DNA of 64,000 nucleotides from Cohaesibacter celericrescens (GTDB lineage: Bacteria; Pseudomonadota; Alphaproteobacteria; Rhizobiales; Cohaesibacteraceae), in assembly GCF_002866925.1 (NCBI RefSeq), contig NZ_PKUQ01000022.1, positions 290,402 to 354,401 on the forward strand, read 5' to 3'. The first letter of the stretch is position 1. Each line of letters begins with the position of its first letter. The translations under genes were made by a program, and so were the position numbers. The notes below the pieces were generated by a model, which made no database searches, was not told where the DNA came from, and saw only the letters and a list, made by a program, of their open reading frames with translations. Shown piece by piece: positions 52,710 through 62,867 of the stretch.

Positions 52710-55691
52710 TTATTTGGGGATGGGCGCCATCAATCGTTCAAAGCACCCACGAACAGCGTCTTGATACTCTATCAAGCGCGCCTCAAGACGCGCCATATCT
52801 GGTTCATAGGAAGCTCTCACAACCACATCCCTCAAAGCCTTTGCTGTCGCATCAGGTTGGAATCCTTCGGAAAGGCAAACACGTACAATCTGCGTCATAT
52901 CATGATACAGCCGGATGGCAGGCAGCAAGATTTCTGCATCTCCAACCTCAATCAATCCTTCTTCCACGCACAGCTGCAACGCCTGCGCTGTATTAGCATG
53001 CAGAATTTTTGGGTGTTTGTATGCGTGGATCAGTTGCAAACCTTGGGCAATAAATTCTGCATCCACCAGTCCGCCAGGAATCTGTTTGATATTCCAGATG
53101 TCGGTTGTGCGTTTCTCTTTCTGAAGTCGACCACGCATATCGGCAATGTCAGTGCGAATTTTCTCCTTGTCACGCTCTGCAGACAGGATAGAGACAATTT
53201 CAGCACGCACCACGGCGGAGAAATCAGCATCACCTGCCACAATGCGCGAGCGCGTCATAGCCATATGCTCCCACGTCCAGGCATCTTTGGCATGATAGTT
53301 TTTGAAAGAAGTCAGCGAGGTAGCCAACGGCCCTGAATTCCCAGAGGGTCGCAAACGAAAATCAACCTCGTACAAATCACCTTCTGCCGTCGGAGCAGAA
53401 AGCGCTGTGATCAGTCGCTGTGTTAGCCGTGCGTAATAAGTTGTTGGTGCAAGTGGTTTGTCCCCATCGGACATCGTGACGTCTTTGTCATGATCATAAA
53501 GCAACATCAGATCAAGATCGGAACCGGCCGTCATTTCGCGTCCGCCGAGCTTACCCATAGCGATCACAGCCACTTGCCCACCCGGAATCTTGCCATGGCG
53601 GCGCTCAAGCTCCAATTGGCTAAACGCCAACATATGGCGCACGATGACGCCAGCTAGCATTGCATAGGCTGCGCCAGCCTGTGAGGCAGAAATAGATCCC
53701 ATCAAAATACGAACGCCAATCAAGAAAAGTTGTTCCTGACCAAAAATTCGTGCTCCATCGAGCGCTTCTTCGTAACATGAAGCCTCCTGTAGCATGCGTT
53801 CCAATTGCGTGTTTAGAGCATCACGTTCAAGCATATTGCCAAAGAAGGCAGGATCCAACAATGCATCAATAACGCGGGGGCGACGTGCAACCGTTTTTGC
53901 AAGACGCGGAGACGCACCAAGGACAATGGCAAGGATCTCAAGCAGCTGCGGATTGTTACGTAAGAGCGAAAATACCTGAACACCAGACGGCAACGCACTG
54001 AGAAAAGCGTTAAATGAGATAAATGCTGCGTCGGGATTATCTGTATTGCCTAACGCCTTTAGCAAATCGGGTGTAAATTCGGTCAATCTTTCACGTGCCT
54101 TGGTCGAGCGCGTTGCAGGATAGCGTCCAAAATGCCAACTACGGATGGCCTTAGTAACTTCCGTGGGAGTGGTAAACCCCATCCTCCCAAGCGTCTCAAG
54201 CGTTTCTGGGTCATCGTCTTCGCCGGTAAAGACCAAATTGCCACCGGTTTCTGCCCCCAATTCCTGTTCTTCCTTGAACAATTCCACATAGTGACCCTGC
54301 ACACACTCCAACCACCCACGCAAGTCTGATTTGAACTGCATGTCATCCGCATAGCCCATCATTCGCCCAATTTCAGCAACGCCTTCGTCACTCTGTGGCA
54401 AAAGGTGGCTTTGTTCATCACGCTGCATTTGAATGCGATGTTCTACTTTGCGCAAAAACTCATAGGCTTGCGTCAACTCGTCACGCGCGATGGGTTCGAT
54501 CCAAGTCAATTCAACCAACTCGGACAGCATTGGGATAGTCTCGCGTCCACGCAAAGCGGGATTGCGCCCCCCCGCAATCAATTGCTGAGTCTGGACAAAA
54601 AATTCAATCTCACGGATTCCCCCGCGGCCCAACTTCACGTTGTGGCCTTTAATCGCAATAGTGCCGTGGCCTTTGTGTGCATTAATCTGGCGCTTGATGG
54701 AATGCACGTCTGCGAGGGCTGCAAAATCAAAATATTTGCGCCAAATAAAGGGCACAATCTCGGTGAGAAAATTATCGCCTGCGGCAATATCCCCCGCACA
54801 AGGGCGCGCTTTGATAAGGGCTGCACGTTCCCAGTTTTGTCCCATGCTTTCATAATATTGCAAAGCCGCTAAAACAGAAACAGCGGGAGGTGTCGCGCCC
54901 GGATCAGGTCGCAAACGCAAATCGGTTCGGAACACATAACCGTCAGCTGTTCTGTCTTGCATGATCTTGACGATCAATTTGGTCATACGAACGAAAGTCG
55001 CGCTCATTTCCCATTTGTCGGAACAGCAGGAATTATCACCGTCATAGATTATGATGAGATCGATATCCGATGAGTAGTTGAGTTCGCCTGCGCCATGTTT
55101 ACCCATCGCCAATGCAAAATAGCCACAATCGCGTTCGGGATCATCTGGATATGGCAGAGAAATCTTACCACGACGGTCATGCTCTTGCAGAGAGAAGCGG
55201 AAGGCTCCGCGCAACGTCGCATCAGCGATAGTTGTCAGCGCATTGGTGACTTGTTTCACAGACCACAACCCCGACAAATCAGCCAAAGCAATGGTTAAGG
55301 ATGCATCCTGTTTTATCAATCGAAGATGACGTTTGATCTCGCCCTCATTGCTCATTTTTTCAGTAACGGCACTGGAGGCAAGATCGGCGATGCGTTGATC
55401 GGGACGCTGGCTGAGAATATGTGACAATCGCTGAGGGTCTTTTGCCATTAGATCGCGCAAAAAAGTAGATGTCTCGCAGATCCCAATCAAGAGGCCGCGC
55501 AACTGCGGCAGGGCCAAAGCATTATCCAATGCTGCCAGTCCATTCGCGCCATTGCTATCGAGATCATTCAGCTTTTTACGACCTTCAGACAGATTGATTA
55601 GCAGTTCATCTCCATCCCCAAGAAAAGGCAACGGTTTCGCATCCAACCAAAAAGCATCCAATTTGGCGTCCTCGTTCAGAGCCTGTGCCAT
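52710..55691 (-). CDS. glnE: GlnE, bifunctional glutamine synthetase adenylyltransferase/deadenylase
   Basis: 993 aa with the two-nucleotidyltransferase architecture. The N-terminal removase domain has LNYSSDIDLIIIYDGD; the C-terminal transferase domain has MTAGSDLDLMLLYDHD, each with the paired Asp of the GSDxD motif. Family stretches RGGIREIEFFVQTQQLIAGG and GLVDAEFIAQGLQL are present. It adenylylates GlnA when nitrogen is plentiful and reverses this under PII control. GAGGGGG precedes the ATG. It is convergent with the PleC-like gene and follows the two-component pair on the same strand. Confidence 0.96.
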   Translation of the reverse strand: MAQALNEDAKLDAFWLDAKPLPFLGDGDELLINLSEGRKKLNDLDSNGANGLAALDNALALPQLRGLLIGICETSTFLRDLMAKDPQRLSHILSQRPDQRIADLASSAVTEKMSNEGEIKRHLRLIKQDASLTIALADLSGLWSVKQVTNALTTIADATLRGAFRFSLQEHDRRGKISLPYPDDPERDCGYFALAMGKHGAGELNYSSDIDLIIIYDGDNSCCSDKWEMSATFVRMTKLIVKIMQDRTADGYVFRTDLRLRPDPGATPPAVSVLAALQYYESMGQNWERAALIKARPCAGDIAAGDNFLTEIVPFIWRKYFDFAALADVHSIKRQINAHKGHGTIAIKGHNVKLGRGGIREIEFFVQTQQLIAGGRNPALRGRETIPMLSELVELTWIEPIARDELTQAYEFLRKVEHRIQMQRDEQSHLLPQSDEGVAEIGRMMGYADDMQFKSDLRGWLECVQGHYVELFKEEQELGAETGGNLVFTGEDDDPETLETLGRMGFTTPTEVTKAIRSWHFGRYPATRSTKARERLTEFTPDLLKALGNTDNPDAAFISFNAFLSALPSGVQVFSLLRNNPQLLEILAIVLGASPRLAKTVARRPRVIDALLDPAFFGNMLERDALNTQLERMLQEASCYEEALDGARIFGQEQLFLIGVRILMGSISASQAGAAYAMLAGVIVRHMLAFSQLELERRHGKIPGGQVAVIAMGKLGGREMTAGSDLDLMLLYDHDKDVTMSDGDKPLAPTTYYARLTQRLITALSAPTAEGDLYEVDFRLRPSGNSGPLATSLTSFKNYHAKDAWTWEHMAMTRSRIVAGDADFSAVVRAEIVSILSAERDKEKIRTDIADMRGRLQKEKRTTDIWNIKQIPGGLVDAEFIAQGLQLIHAYKHPKILHANTAQALQLCVEEGLIEVGDAEILLPAIRLYHDMTQIVRVCLSEGFQPDATAKALRDVVVRASYEPDMARLEARLIEYQDAVRGCFERLMAPIPK

Positions 55692-55763
55692 CTTTCCCCC
55701 TCTTCATTCCCTGCCCCATTGTTTCACTGTTCGAGCATTGGAGATTTATCGTGTTTGCGCATC

Positions 55764-57263
55764 CTAGTTATTTTTAGAGTCCCCGTCACTTTCCCTATCG
55801 AGCAAAGGCGGAAAATGGATCGAAAAAACTAATCCAGGTTTATTGTCCCCCAGTTCAATCCTTGCTTCATGCAAGCTGGCAACGGCGTTAACCAGGCTCA
55901 ACCCCAAACCTGAACCGGGCTGGTTCCTGCTTTTATCAAGGCGGACAAAGCGCTGTAAAACGCGCGTGCGGTCGTCTTTTGCAATGCCGGGACCGTTGTC
56001 CGATACAGACAGAATGATTGCACGAGAATCAACATCCTCTGGCCCAGAGCTCTTTTTACCAAGTCGCGACACAGAAACATGAATACGAGCCTGCGCCGGC
56101 AGTGTTTGTTTTTCCTGCTGCGGTTGCTCACGCACATGCCGGACTGCATATTTCAAAGCATTGTCAATAAGATTTGCTACGGCTTGGCTGACCAGCTCTC
56201 GATTGCCTGAAATGATGCAGTTCGGATCAGTCTCCCAAGTTAAAAGGGCACCTTCATCCTCTGCAACCGGTTCATATAATTCAGCCATGTCAGCAGCGAT
56301 TATGCCAACATCGAGCGGTTTTTTCTCGATCTGTGTGGATTTGGCTTCGACACGCGCGATCCGCAACAGCGCGTCAAAAGTCCGGATCAGGCCATCTGAT
56401 TCTTCTAGCGTTTGTTCGAGAGCTGCACGGTATGCATCGGAATCATTGCTATTGTCGGCCAATGTCACCTCCACGCGATTGCGCAGGCGTGTCAAAGGAG
56501 TTTTTAGATCGTGGGCAATATTGTCCGAGACCTCTTTCAACCCCACCATCAGCGCTTCAATGCGAGATAACATAGTGTTCAGATTCTCGGACAGTCGGTC
56601 AAATTCGTCGCCGGCTTGCGTGACTGGCAAGCGCTCATCCAACTGCCCTCGCATAATGGTGTGTGATGCCTCAGTGATAAGATCAATACGGTGAAGCACT
56701 TTTCTCGAAACAAACAGCCATGCAAGCATAGCAAGCACAATCATAAGAATTGCAGATACGATAAAAGCTTGTTCCACAACTTTGCGGAACAATTCTCGTT
56801 CTCCAACATCTCGTCCGACGAGAAGCCGGTATCCGCCAAAAATTTCATAGACACTGACGACAGCGTTATATTCCTTACGCGTTGTTTCACCCAAGCGCTG
56901 ATAGGGAACGGATTGTTCAATGGCCCCGCGCTCATCAAGCACCCATTTGGGTAGCGTCGACACATTACCGGCGACATAATGCCCCCGAAAGTCCGTCACC
57001 AAATAGAGGCTAGCACCCGGTCTGCGGGAGCGCGCTTCTATCACTTTGACCAGAGATGCCATGCCCCCGGAGCGATATTGCTCCAACATTCCCCTCACCT
57101 CTACTTCGATTGTAGAATTGAGCTGTCGTGTCATCAGAATTTGGGTATTAATCGCAATGTAGACAATGAGGAATGTTGCAAACATAGTGAAAATTATCAA
57201 ATAGATAGCAGACAGCTTGAACGCTGTTGTCCGCAAGATCTTATTGATAGACCCCATCGCCAT
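55764..57263 (-). CDS. OmpR-type sensor histidine kinase
   Basis: 499 aa. TM1 at about 15-38 and TM2 at about 166-187 enclose a periplasmic sensor domain of about 130 residues; HAMP follows (about 187-240), then H251 in VSDNIAHDLKTPLTRLRNR, and an ATPase domain with NLIDNALKYA, SVSDNGPGI and GSGLGLSLVNAV. The ATG at 57257 six bases downstream is an alternative start, since neither has a strong ribosome site. It follows the response-regulator gene by 62 bp and lies downstream of degP, suggesting envelope stress as the signal; this pair has the same place in rhizobia as far as I recall. Confidence 0.9.
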   Translation of the reverse strand: MAMGSINKILRTTAFKLSAIYLIIFTMFATFLIVYIAINTQILMTRQLNSTIEVEVRGMLEQYRSGGMASLVKVIEARSRRPGASLYLVTDFRGHYVAGNVSTLPKWVLDERGAIEQSVPYQRLGETTRKEYNAVVSVYEIFGGYRLLVGRDVGERELFRKVVEQAFIVSAILMIVLAMLAWLFVSRKVLHRIDLITEASHTIMRGQLDERLPVTQAGDEFDRLSENLNTMLSRIEALMVGLKEVSDNIAHDLKTPLTRLRNRVEVTLADNSNDSDAYRAALEQTLEESDGLIRTFDALLRIARVEAKSTQIEKKPLDVGIIAADMAELYEPVAEDEGALLTWETDPNCIISGNRELVSQAVANLIDNALKYAVRHVREQPQQEKQTLPAQARIHVSVSRLGKKSSGPEDVDSRAIILSVSDNGPGIAKDDRTRVLQRFVRLDKSRNQPGSGLGLSLVNAVASLHEARIELGDNKPGLVFSIHFPPLLDRESDGDSKNN

Positions 57264-57325
57264 GTCGCTTCGGTATCCTTGTTATGGAAATGCCAGAGAT
57301 GCCTGTCATTTGGCGCTCAAGAGGC

Positions 57326-58003
57326 CTAATCCGGCGCACGGAGGCTGTAGCCAGATCCACGAACGGTCTGCAAAAGGGCTGGATCGAAGCCCTTGTCAAT
57401 TTTTGCTCTAAGGCGTGAAATATGCACGTCAATCACATTGGTCTGAGGGTCAAAATGATAGTCCCATACATTTTCCAGCAACATTGTGCGCGTCACCACC
57501 TGACCGGCGTTTTTCATTAGATATTCAAGCAGCCTAAATTCACGGGGTTGCAGCAAAATCACTTGGCCAGCTCTCTTCACACTGTGCGAAAGACGATCAA
57601 GCTCCAAATCAGCCAACCGGTAGACAGTTTCTACTTCGCTGGGACTTCGGCGTCGTGCCATGACTTCAATCCGCGCAAGCAACTCCGTAAATGCGTATGG
57701 TTTGGTAAGATAGTCGTCCCCCCCAGCCCTAAGGCCCGTTACCCGATCATCGACCTCACCAAGTGCTGACAAAATCAAGACGGGGGTTGCATCACCTTCG
57801 GTCCGGCGCTGTTCTATAATAGACAATCCATCGCGCTTTGGCAGCATGCGATCAATGATCATCACATCGTAGCCACCTTTATGGGCGAGTGCGTAGCCTA
57901 CATCACCATCAGGGGCATGATCGCTGGTGTGGCCCGCTTCCTTGAGTCCCTTGACCAAATAGCTAGCTGCTTCGATATCGTCTTCTATAATCAGAATGCG
58001 CAT
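57326..58003 (-). CDS. OmpR-family response regulator
   Basis: 225 aa. Receiver domain with the acidic pair in IIEDDIEAA, phospho-acceptor D51 in VMIIDRMLPKRDG, Thr/Ser in LILSALGEVDDRV and Lys in YLTKPYAF. The winged-helix domain (about 128-222) reads LQPREFRLLEYLMKNAGQVVTR and ends VDVHISRLRAKID, VRGSGYSLR. It is the partner of the kinase gene immediately downstream. It is 251 bp from degP, with a terminator between them, so it has its own promoter. Confidence 0.93.
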   Translation of the reverse strand: MRILIIEDDIEAASYLVKGLKEAGHTSDHAPDGDVGYALAHKGGYDVMIIDRMLPKRDGLSIIEQRRTEGDATPVLILSALGEVDDRVTGLRAGGDDYLTKPYAFTELLARIEVMARRRSPSEVETVYRLADLELDRLSHSVKRAGQVILLQPREFRLLEYLMKNAGQVVTRTMLLENVWDYHFDPQTNVIDVHISRLRAKIDKGFDPALLQTVRGSGYSLRAPD

Positions 58004-58165
58004 GATTAAGCCTCGTCGCGTCTATTCGGTTGGATCAAACGGAAAAAATCTATATCCGGTATCAGATGAATGGGCGTTTGCCTGATTATAGCGGTCTTTA
58101 CGCATCAGCAAAGGGCGTTTGTCTAAAATGCCCGATAAGTCACAGACTTACAGACAAAGTCGCTA

Positions 58166-58196
58166 ACAAAAAGGGAGCATAAAGCCCCCTTTTTGT
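58166..58196 (-). terminator. Terminator after degP
   Basis: On the minus strand AAAAAGGGGGC pairs with GCTCCCTTTTT (one G-U) around a five-nt loop, followed by a T-run. It lies about 60 bp past the stop of degP. Confidence 0.85.
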
Positions 58197-58254
58197 TTCT
58201 TGTCAGAAAATGCTGCAATCTCACGTAGATCGCATGCGACCATCGACTGACGGT

Positions 58255-59769
58255 TTACGATTTTTTCAACGGCAAGGCCACAAAGCGGATGCCATTCTGC
58301 GTTTTGACACGCATCAGAATTGTTTTTCGGCTTCCGTCTTTTGCTTCAGCGATTTGCTGGCGCAGTTGCTTGATACTATCGACTTTTTTGCCTGCAACCG
58401 ACTGGATGACATCACCTTGCACCAAGCCTTTTTCTGCAGCAACGCTATCAGGATTGATACTGGTGATTACGACACCCTCTTCATCCGGACTAACCTGCAG
58501 TTCTAAACCGAACTCTTCGACCTCTGCAGGTGCAATCGGTTTTGCGGGTTCAATCTGCTTTTGCTCCGAAATGCTGGCTTGGTCCGGGAACAGGCCCAGA
58601 TGCACTTCAATCTTGATCTCTCGATCTTCACGCCAAATGGTCAATTCAACGTCAGAATCTGGATCTGCACGACCGATTAGGCGAGCCAATTCGCGCGTAT
58701 TTTTAACAGGATTATCTTCCACTGCGAGGATAATATCACCGATCTGAACACCGCTTTTGAATGCCGGGGCACTTTCATCGGTATGGGTAACCATAGCGCC
58801 TGCGGCTTCAGCCAACCCAAGGCTGTCTGCGATGTCTTCTGTCACATTCTGGATATGAACACCCAGCCAACCGCGTTTGACTTTGCCACCATCTTGTAAA
58901 TCGGCCACGACGTCCTGCGCAACTTCTGAAGGGATAGCAAATGCGATACCGACGTTGCCACCTGATGGTGAAAAGATTGCTGTATTAACACCGATGACCT
59001 CGCCTTTGAGGTTAAAGGTTGGGCCGCCTGAGTTGCCCTTATTTACAGCAGCATCAATCTGGATGAAGCTCTCATAGTTGCGTGCATTAATGTCGCGACC
59101 ATGGGCAGAAACGATGCCGGCAGTAACCGAGCCTCCAAGGCCGAATGGATTGCCGACGGCCAAGACCCATTCACCAACAGCAGGAAGCTCTTCAGCGAAT
59201 TTTACATATTCAAATGTGCGATCACTATCCTGCACTTTAAGCAGAGCCAGATCAGATTTCTCATCGGACCCGACCAGATCAGCTTTCAATTCAGTTCCGT
59301 CATCCATGACGAGTGTAAACTCAGACCCGCTGTCGACAACATGATGATTGGTCACAACCAAACCGTCTTCAGAAATGAAAAACCCGGATCCCTGAGACTG
59401 ACCGTAGCGTGGGCGGCTTGGCTGTTTTTCACCTTCTTGAGGTGTTTCCTCACCGAAGCGCCGAAAGAAACGATTGAACGGGTGATCCTTGGGCAAATCT
59501 TTAAATTCAGGGAAACCCGGGATTCCAAGACTTTGGCTGGAAGAAGGAGTGGAAATCTTGGTTTTAACTTGGACTGACACAACGGCTGGTTTGACAGCCT
59601 TCACAACACCTGAGAAATCAACCGGCTTCGCCGGAGAGGTGACCTCAACCGCCTTGGCCTGAGCACTAGGCGAACCGGTTAGCAAAGTTGGAATCGTCGC
59701 ACCTGCAACAACTCCCAAACAAAGTGTTGAAGCCAGAAGCATTGTTTTAACCGGGGTGTTTTTTTTCAT
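58255..59769 (-). CDS. degP: DegP/HtrA-type periplasmic serine protease (Do family)
   Basis: 504 aa. Signal peptide or anchor at residues 9-38 (TMLLASTLCLGVVAGATIPT). The catalytic triad is H143 in VVTNHHVVDSG, D173 in SDEKSDLALLKV and S247 in VNKGNSGGPTFN. Two PDZ domains follow (about 270-360 with KRGWLGVHIQNVTEDIADSL, and about 410-500 with VVITSINPDSVAAEKGL). It degrades misfolded periplasmic proteins. GGAG lies seven nt before the ATG. It is the first gene of the stress-related block with the two-component pair; nested inverted repeats lie in the upstream region. Confidence 0.95.
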   Translation of the reverse strand: MKKNTPVKTMLLASTLCLGVVAGATIPTLLTGSPSAQAKAVEVTSPAKPVDFSGVVKAVKPAVVSVQVKTKISTPSSSQSLGIPGFPEFKDLPKDHPFNRFFRRFGEETPQEGEKQPSRPRYGQSQGSGFFISEDGLVVTNHHVVDSGSEFTLVMDDGTELKADLVGSDEKSDLALLKVQDSDRTFEYVKFAEELPAVGEWVLAVGNPFGLGGSVTAGIVSAHGRDINARNYESFIQIDAAVNKGNSGGPTFNLKGEVIGVNTAIFSPSGGNVGIAFAIPSEVAQDVVADLQDGGKVKRGWLGVHIQNVTEDIADSLGLAEAAGAMVTHTDESAPAFKSGVQIGDIILAVEDNPVKNTRELARLIGRADPDSDVELTIWREDREIKIEVHLGLFPDQASISEQKQIEPAKPIAPAEVEEFGLELQVSPDEEGVVITSINPDSVAAEKGLVQGDVIQSVAGKKVDSIKQLRQQIAEAKDGSRKTILMRVKTQNGIRFVALPLKKS

Positions 59770-60124
59770 AGAATGTCTCCGCTATGTCTTGCCCTGCACC
59801 CATCATTTTAATGGGAGGGCGAAATTAAAGTCAGTCAGAAATATGTGTTTCGCGCCAATGGCTGCAAACAGAGTGATGCAATAATGTGTCGCATCATTTG
59901 CATCTATTTGTTGGTGACATATTTTATATGGGGCAAATTGGGCCATAGACTAGATGTTACAATTAAACATCGGTAATGTTGAAACACTTTAAATTTATCA
60001 TTTATTTCAATTACTTATTATTACTCTTGCCAGACTTACCAGCACAATTTTATTATCAGCCAGAAAATGCAATTAGGTTTCAGCACGCTTTTGCCACAAT
60101 TCTTGCCAAATTCGAAAAAGTTGT
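59770..60124. other. 355-bp region upstream of degP
   Basis: No gene is seen. Nested inverted repeats lie at 59874-59904: TGATGC with GCATCA, and GATGCAA with TTGCATC. The part from about 59950 to 60060 is very AT-rich. No terminator is obvious for the Hsp70-like gene that ends at 60125. Confidence 0.55.
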
Positions 60125-61390
60125 TCACTCGTAAGAGAAGCGTTTTTGTGCTTCGAGAGCAAGGCCGATTCCCACCGATCCGAAGGCGTCACCGTCAATA
60201 ATTGTGGCATTTGGTGCCATAGCTGTCAGGCTTTCACGCACGTGGGGTATTTTGGTTGAACCACCTGTTAGAAATACGATCGATATATCCTCGCCAGCTA
60301 GACCGGCGGCGTTTAGCGCTTCTGCAATGGTTTGGCGGACTTGTTCTGTGCCGTCCTTAAGCGCATCGATCAAATGGTCTTGGGTCATAAAGGCAGATAA
60401 ATCTTTTTCAATGAAATCCAGTGCCATATCTGTTTCATTTTGATGCGACAAAGTTACCTTGCAATTTTCAACTCCAAGCGCCAGGCGGTGACCCTCACGC
60501 AAATCGAGCAGTTGCAAAAGGCGATCGATCAAATGAGGCTCCTTTGCCTCCCTACGCAAGTAGCGTAAATCAGTTCTGGTTTTGTGATCATAGAGAGAAT
60601 TGATTTTTTGCCAGGTTGCAAGATCATGATAGTAGCCAACCGGCATTAAGCGCCCTTCTTTGTGCATCGGGCTTTGGTAGCCAAGCAACGGCATGATGCG
60701 GGAAAGTGACAACCAACGGTCAAAATCGGTCCCGCCAACATGAACGCCAGCATTTGCCAGAATTGACTGATTTGCTCTGTTGGACGCAGGTCCGTTGGGT
60801 TCAACATTAAGAATTGTAAAATCTGACGTGCCACCACCAATGTCGATGATCAGAGCAACTTCTCGCCTCTTCGCAATTTGCTGAAAGTCCCTCGCCGCAG
60901 CAACAGGCTCATATTCAAACTCGATATGTTTAAAACCACAATCCGATGCAATCGCTCGCAAAGTGCTTTCAGCTTCTTGGTCAGCATCGCGATTATAGTC
61001 AACAAAATGAACTGGGCGTCCCATGACCACATGTGTAATAGGCTCAGCAGTCAGAGTTTCGGCTTGTTTCTTCATATGGCTCAGAAACAATCCCAAAACC
61101 GCAGTAAATGGTTCGCGGTTTCTGCCAATCATGGTTGTTTCGTAAATGGTGGGGGATCCTAGAATTGACTTAAGCGCGCGCATCATGCGGCCTTCCCCGC
61201 CCTCCATATAGGTACCAATTGCATCGCGGCCAAAATGAACGCTGTTTTCTTCAAAATCGAAGAACAGAGTGGAAGGTATGGTAATTTCTTTGCCTTCAAG
61301 TGGCACCAGAAAAGGTTTTCCGTTCTGAATCAAGCCAAGAGTTGAATTTGACGTTCCAAAGTCCAAACCACAATAGGTAGGCGCGCTCAT
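60125..61390 (-). CDS. Hsp70-like protein (YegD family)
   Basis: 421 aa from the ATG at 61390, with GGGAAG upstream; the longer frame starts seven codons earlier without a site. It is an Hsp70 nucleotide-binding domain only: phosphate 1 loop GLDFGTSNSTLGL, phosphate 2 loop ALIIDIGGGTSDFTIL, adenosine loop VFLTGGSTKIPHVRESL. There is no substrate-binding domain. Family members such as YegD have no assigned function. It lies between the hydrolase-OsmC fusion gene, which ends with a terminator beyond it, and degP, so a role in stress response is inferred from context only. Confidence 0.9.
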   Translation of the reverse strand: MSAPTYCGLDFGTSNSTLGLIQNGKPFLVPLEGKEITIPSTLFFDFEENSVHFGRDAIGTYMEGGEGRMMRALKSILGSPTIYETTMIGRNREPFTAVLGLFLSHMKKQAETLTAEPITHVVMGRPVHFVDYNRDADQEAESTLRAIASDCGFKHIEFEYEPVAAARDFQQIAKRREVALIIDIGGGTSDFTILNVEPNGPASNRANQSILANAGVHVGGTDFDRWLSLSRIMPLLGYQSPMHKEGRLMPVGYYHDLATWQKINSLYDHKTRTDLRYLRREAKEPHLIDRLLQLLDLREGHRLALGVENCKVTLSHQNETDMALDFIEKDLSAFMTQDHLIDALKDGTEQVRQTIAEALNAAGLAGEDISIVFLTGGSTKIPHVRESLTAMAPNATIIDGDAFGSVGIGLALEAQKRFSYE

Positions 61391-61420
61391 TCTTTCTTCC
61401 CTTGCAAACAATCAATCCAC

Positions 61421-61458
61421 CAAACAAGAAAGCACCCAATGCGCAATGCATCGGGTGC
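61421..61458 (-). terminator. Terminator after the hydrolase-OsmC gene
   Basis: On the minus strand GCACCC and GGGTGC pair, with an inner TGC/GCA and a small internal mismatch, followed by TTTCTTGTTTG. It lies about 60 bp past the stop at 61521. Confidence 0.72.
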
Positions 61459-61520
61459 AGGGTCGGCGTGAATAGCATGGAAGATGCAGATTGAAAAGAG
61501 CTTGGTGCCGAATGCTCGCT

Positions 61521-62771
61521 CTATTCCACCAGTTTAGAAACAACCACGCTTCCATGTTCCATCGTCTGGTGTACCGGACATTTATCAGCAATACGTAGCA
61601 AAGCCTCTCGATCCTTTTGAGACAGATTACCTTTTAATGAGATGAGCCGTTCAAAACGATCGATTTTCCCTTTGCTATTTGCCTTGCCTTCAAGGTCATC
61701 AGTCGAGCATTCCTTACAATCGGAACCATGGACCTTATTATGCAGCACCTCGGTCGAAATATGCTCTACAGGCAATTTTTTAAAATCAGCGTACATGCGA
61801 AGCGTCATTGTTGTGCAAGCACCCAAGGCGGTTGCCAGGTAATCATAAGGAGTTGGGCCTGTGTCCAGTCCGCCCACAGACCTAGGCTCATCTGCCAACA
61901 AGGTATGGTGCCCAACACGCACAAAGTTCTGGAACTTTCCAAGGCCGGTTTCTGCGACCAACGCGCCAAGGGGCACATCCGCTTGCGGTTCATGTCCGCC
62001 TTCTACAAAGCGGGCAGCCCAAGCTGTAATAACCTCGGCAGCGTAGATGGCATCATCCTTATTGGTCAGCAGATGATCTGCAGTATCGAGCGAGACAAAA
62101 CTCTTGGGGTGTTTTGCAGCAGTAAAAATCTCGGCAGCATTCTCGATTCCGACAGTGTCATCAATCGGAGAATGAAGCACCATTAGTGCCTTGTTCATAT
62201 TGCCTATCTGATCGGCAAGGCTGTGTTGATCCAAATCTTCGAGGAACTGTTTTTTGATTGTAAACGGCCGCCCCGCCAAACTGACCTCAGCTTCGCCATT
62301 GGCTTCAATCTCATTCAATTGGCATTTGAAGGAATGCTCGATGTGATTGACGTCAGCGGGAGCACCGATCGTTGCCACGGCCTGAACTTCTGGAATTTTC
62401 GCTGCAGCAGCCAGAACGGCAGCTCCACCCAATGAGTGGCCGACCAGAAGACTAGGGCCAGCAATGGCTTCACGCAAGGTATCGGCTGCGCGGACGAGAT
62501 CATCAATATTGGAAGAAAAATTGGTATCGGCAAAGTCGCCTTCAGAGGTCCCTAGTCCGGTGAAGTCAAACCGCATCACCGCAAACCCTTTGCTTGCCAA
62601 TTGTGTGGCAATGTGTTTGGCAGCAAAAATATCTTTGGAACAGGTGAAACAATGCGCAAAAATAGCAGTTGCGCGAATTGGACCAGTTGGCAATTCCAAA
62701 CGTGCCTGAAGCGCATCGCCCAATGCGCCTTCAAAGCTCAATCTTTGTGTCGACGTTGCGTTTTTCGCCAT
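61521..62771 (-). CDS. Alpha/beta hydrolase-OsmC fusion protein
   Basis: 416 aa fusion known as the bifunctional alpha/beta hydrolase/OsmC family. The hydrolase part (about 10-255) has the nucleophile elbow LLVGHSLGGAAVL with S113 and a late His in DTADHLLTNKDD. The OsmC part (about 270-416) has the peroxidatic and resolving cysteines C319 in ALGACTTMTLR and C398 in DKCPVHQTME, which reduce organic hydroperoxides. The natural substrate that would need both activities is unknown; an ester- or peroxide-bearing lipid product is plausible. GGGG-rich ribosome site upstream. Separate transcript between the ccm genes and the Hsp70-like gene. Confidence 0.92.
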   Translation of the reverse strand: MAKNATSTQRLSFEGALGDALQARLELPTGPIRATAIFAHCFTCSKDIFAAKHIATQLASKGFAVMRFDFTGLGTSEGDFADTNFSSNIDDLVRAADTLREAIAGPSLLVGHSLGGAAVLAAAAKIPEVQAVATIGAPADVNHIEHSFKCQLNEIEANGEAEVSLAGRPFTIKKQFLEDLDQHSLADQIGNMNKALMVLHSPIDDTVGIENAAEIFTAAKHPKSFVSLDTADHLLTNKDDAIYAAEVITAWAARFVEGGHEPQADVPLGALVAETGLGKFQNFVRVGHHTLLADEPRSVGGLDTGPTPYDYLATALGACTTMTLRMYADFKKLPVEHISTEVLHNKVHGSDCKECSTDDLEGKANSKGKIDRFERLISLKGNLSQKDREALLRIADKCPVHQTMEHGSVVVSKLVE

Positions 62772-62867
62772 ACTTCCACCCCTATCTCACATATAGAATT
62801 CAAATAGAAACAGAGGCTATCCGGACCCTGTCGAATACTATTTAGGGGTATTGATCTGAATTACCAA

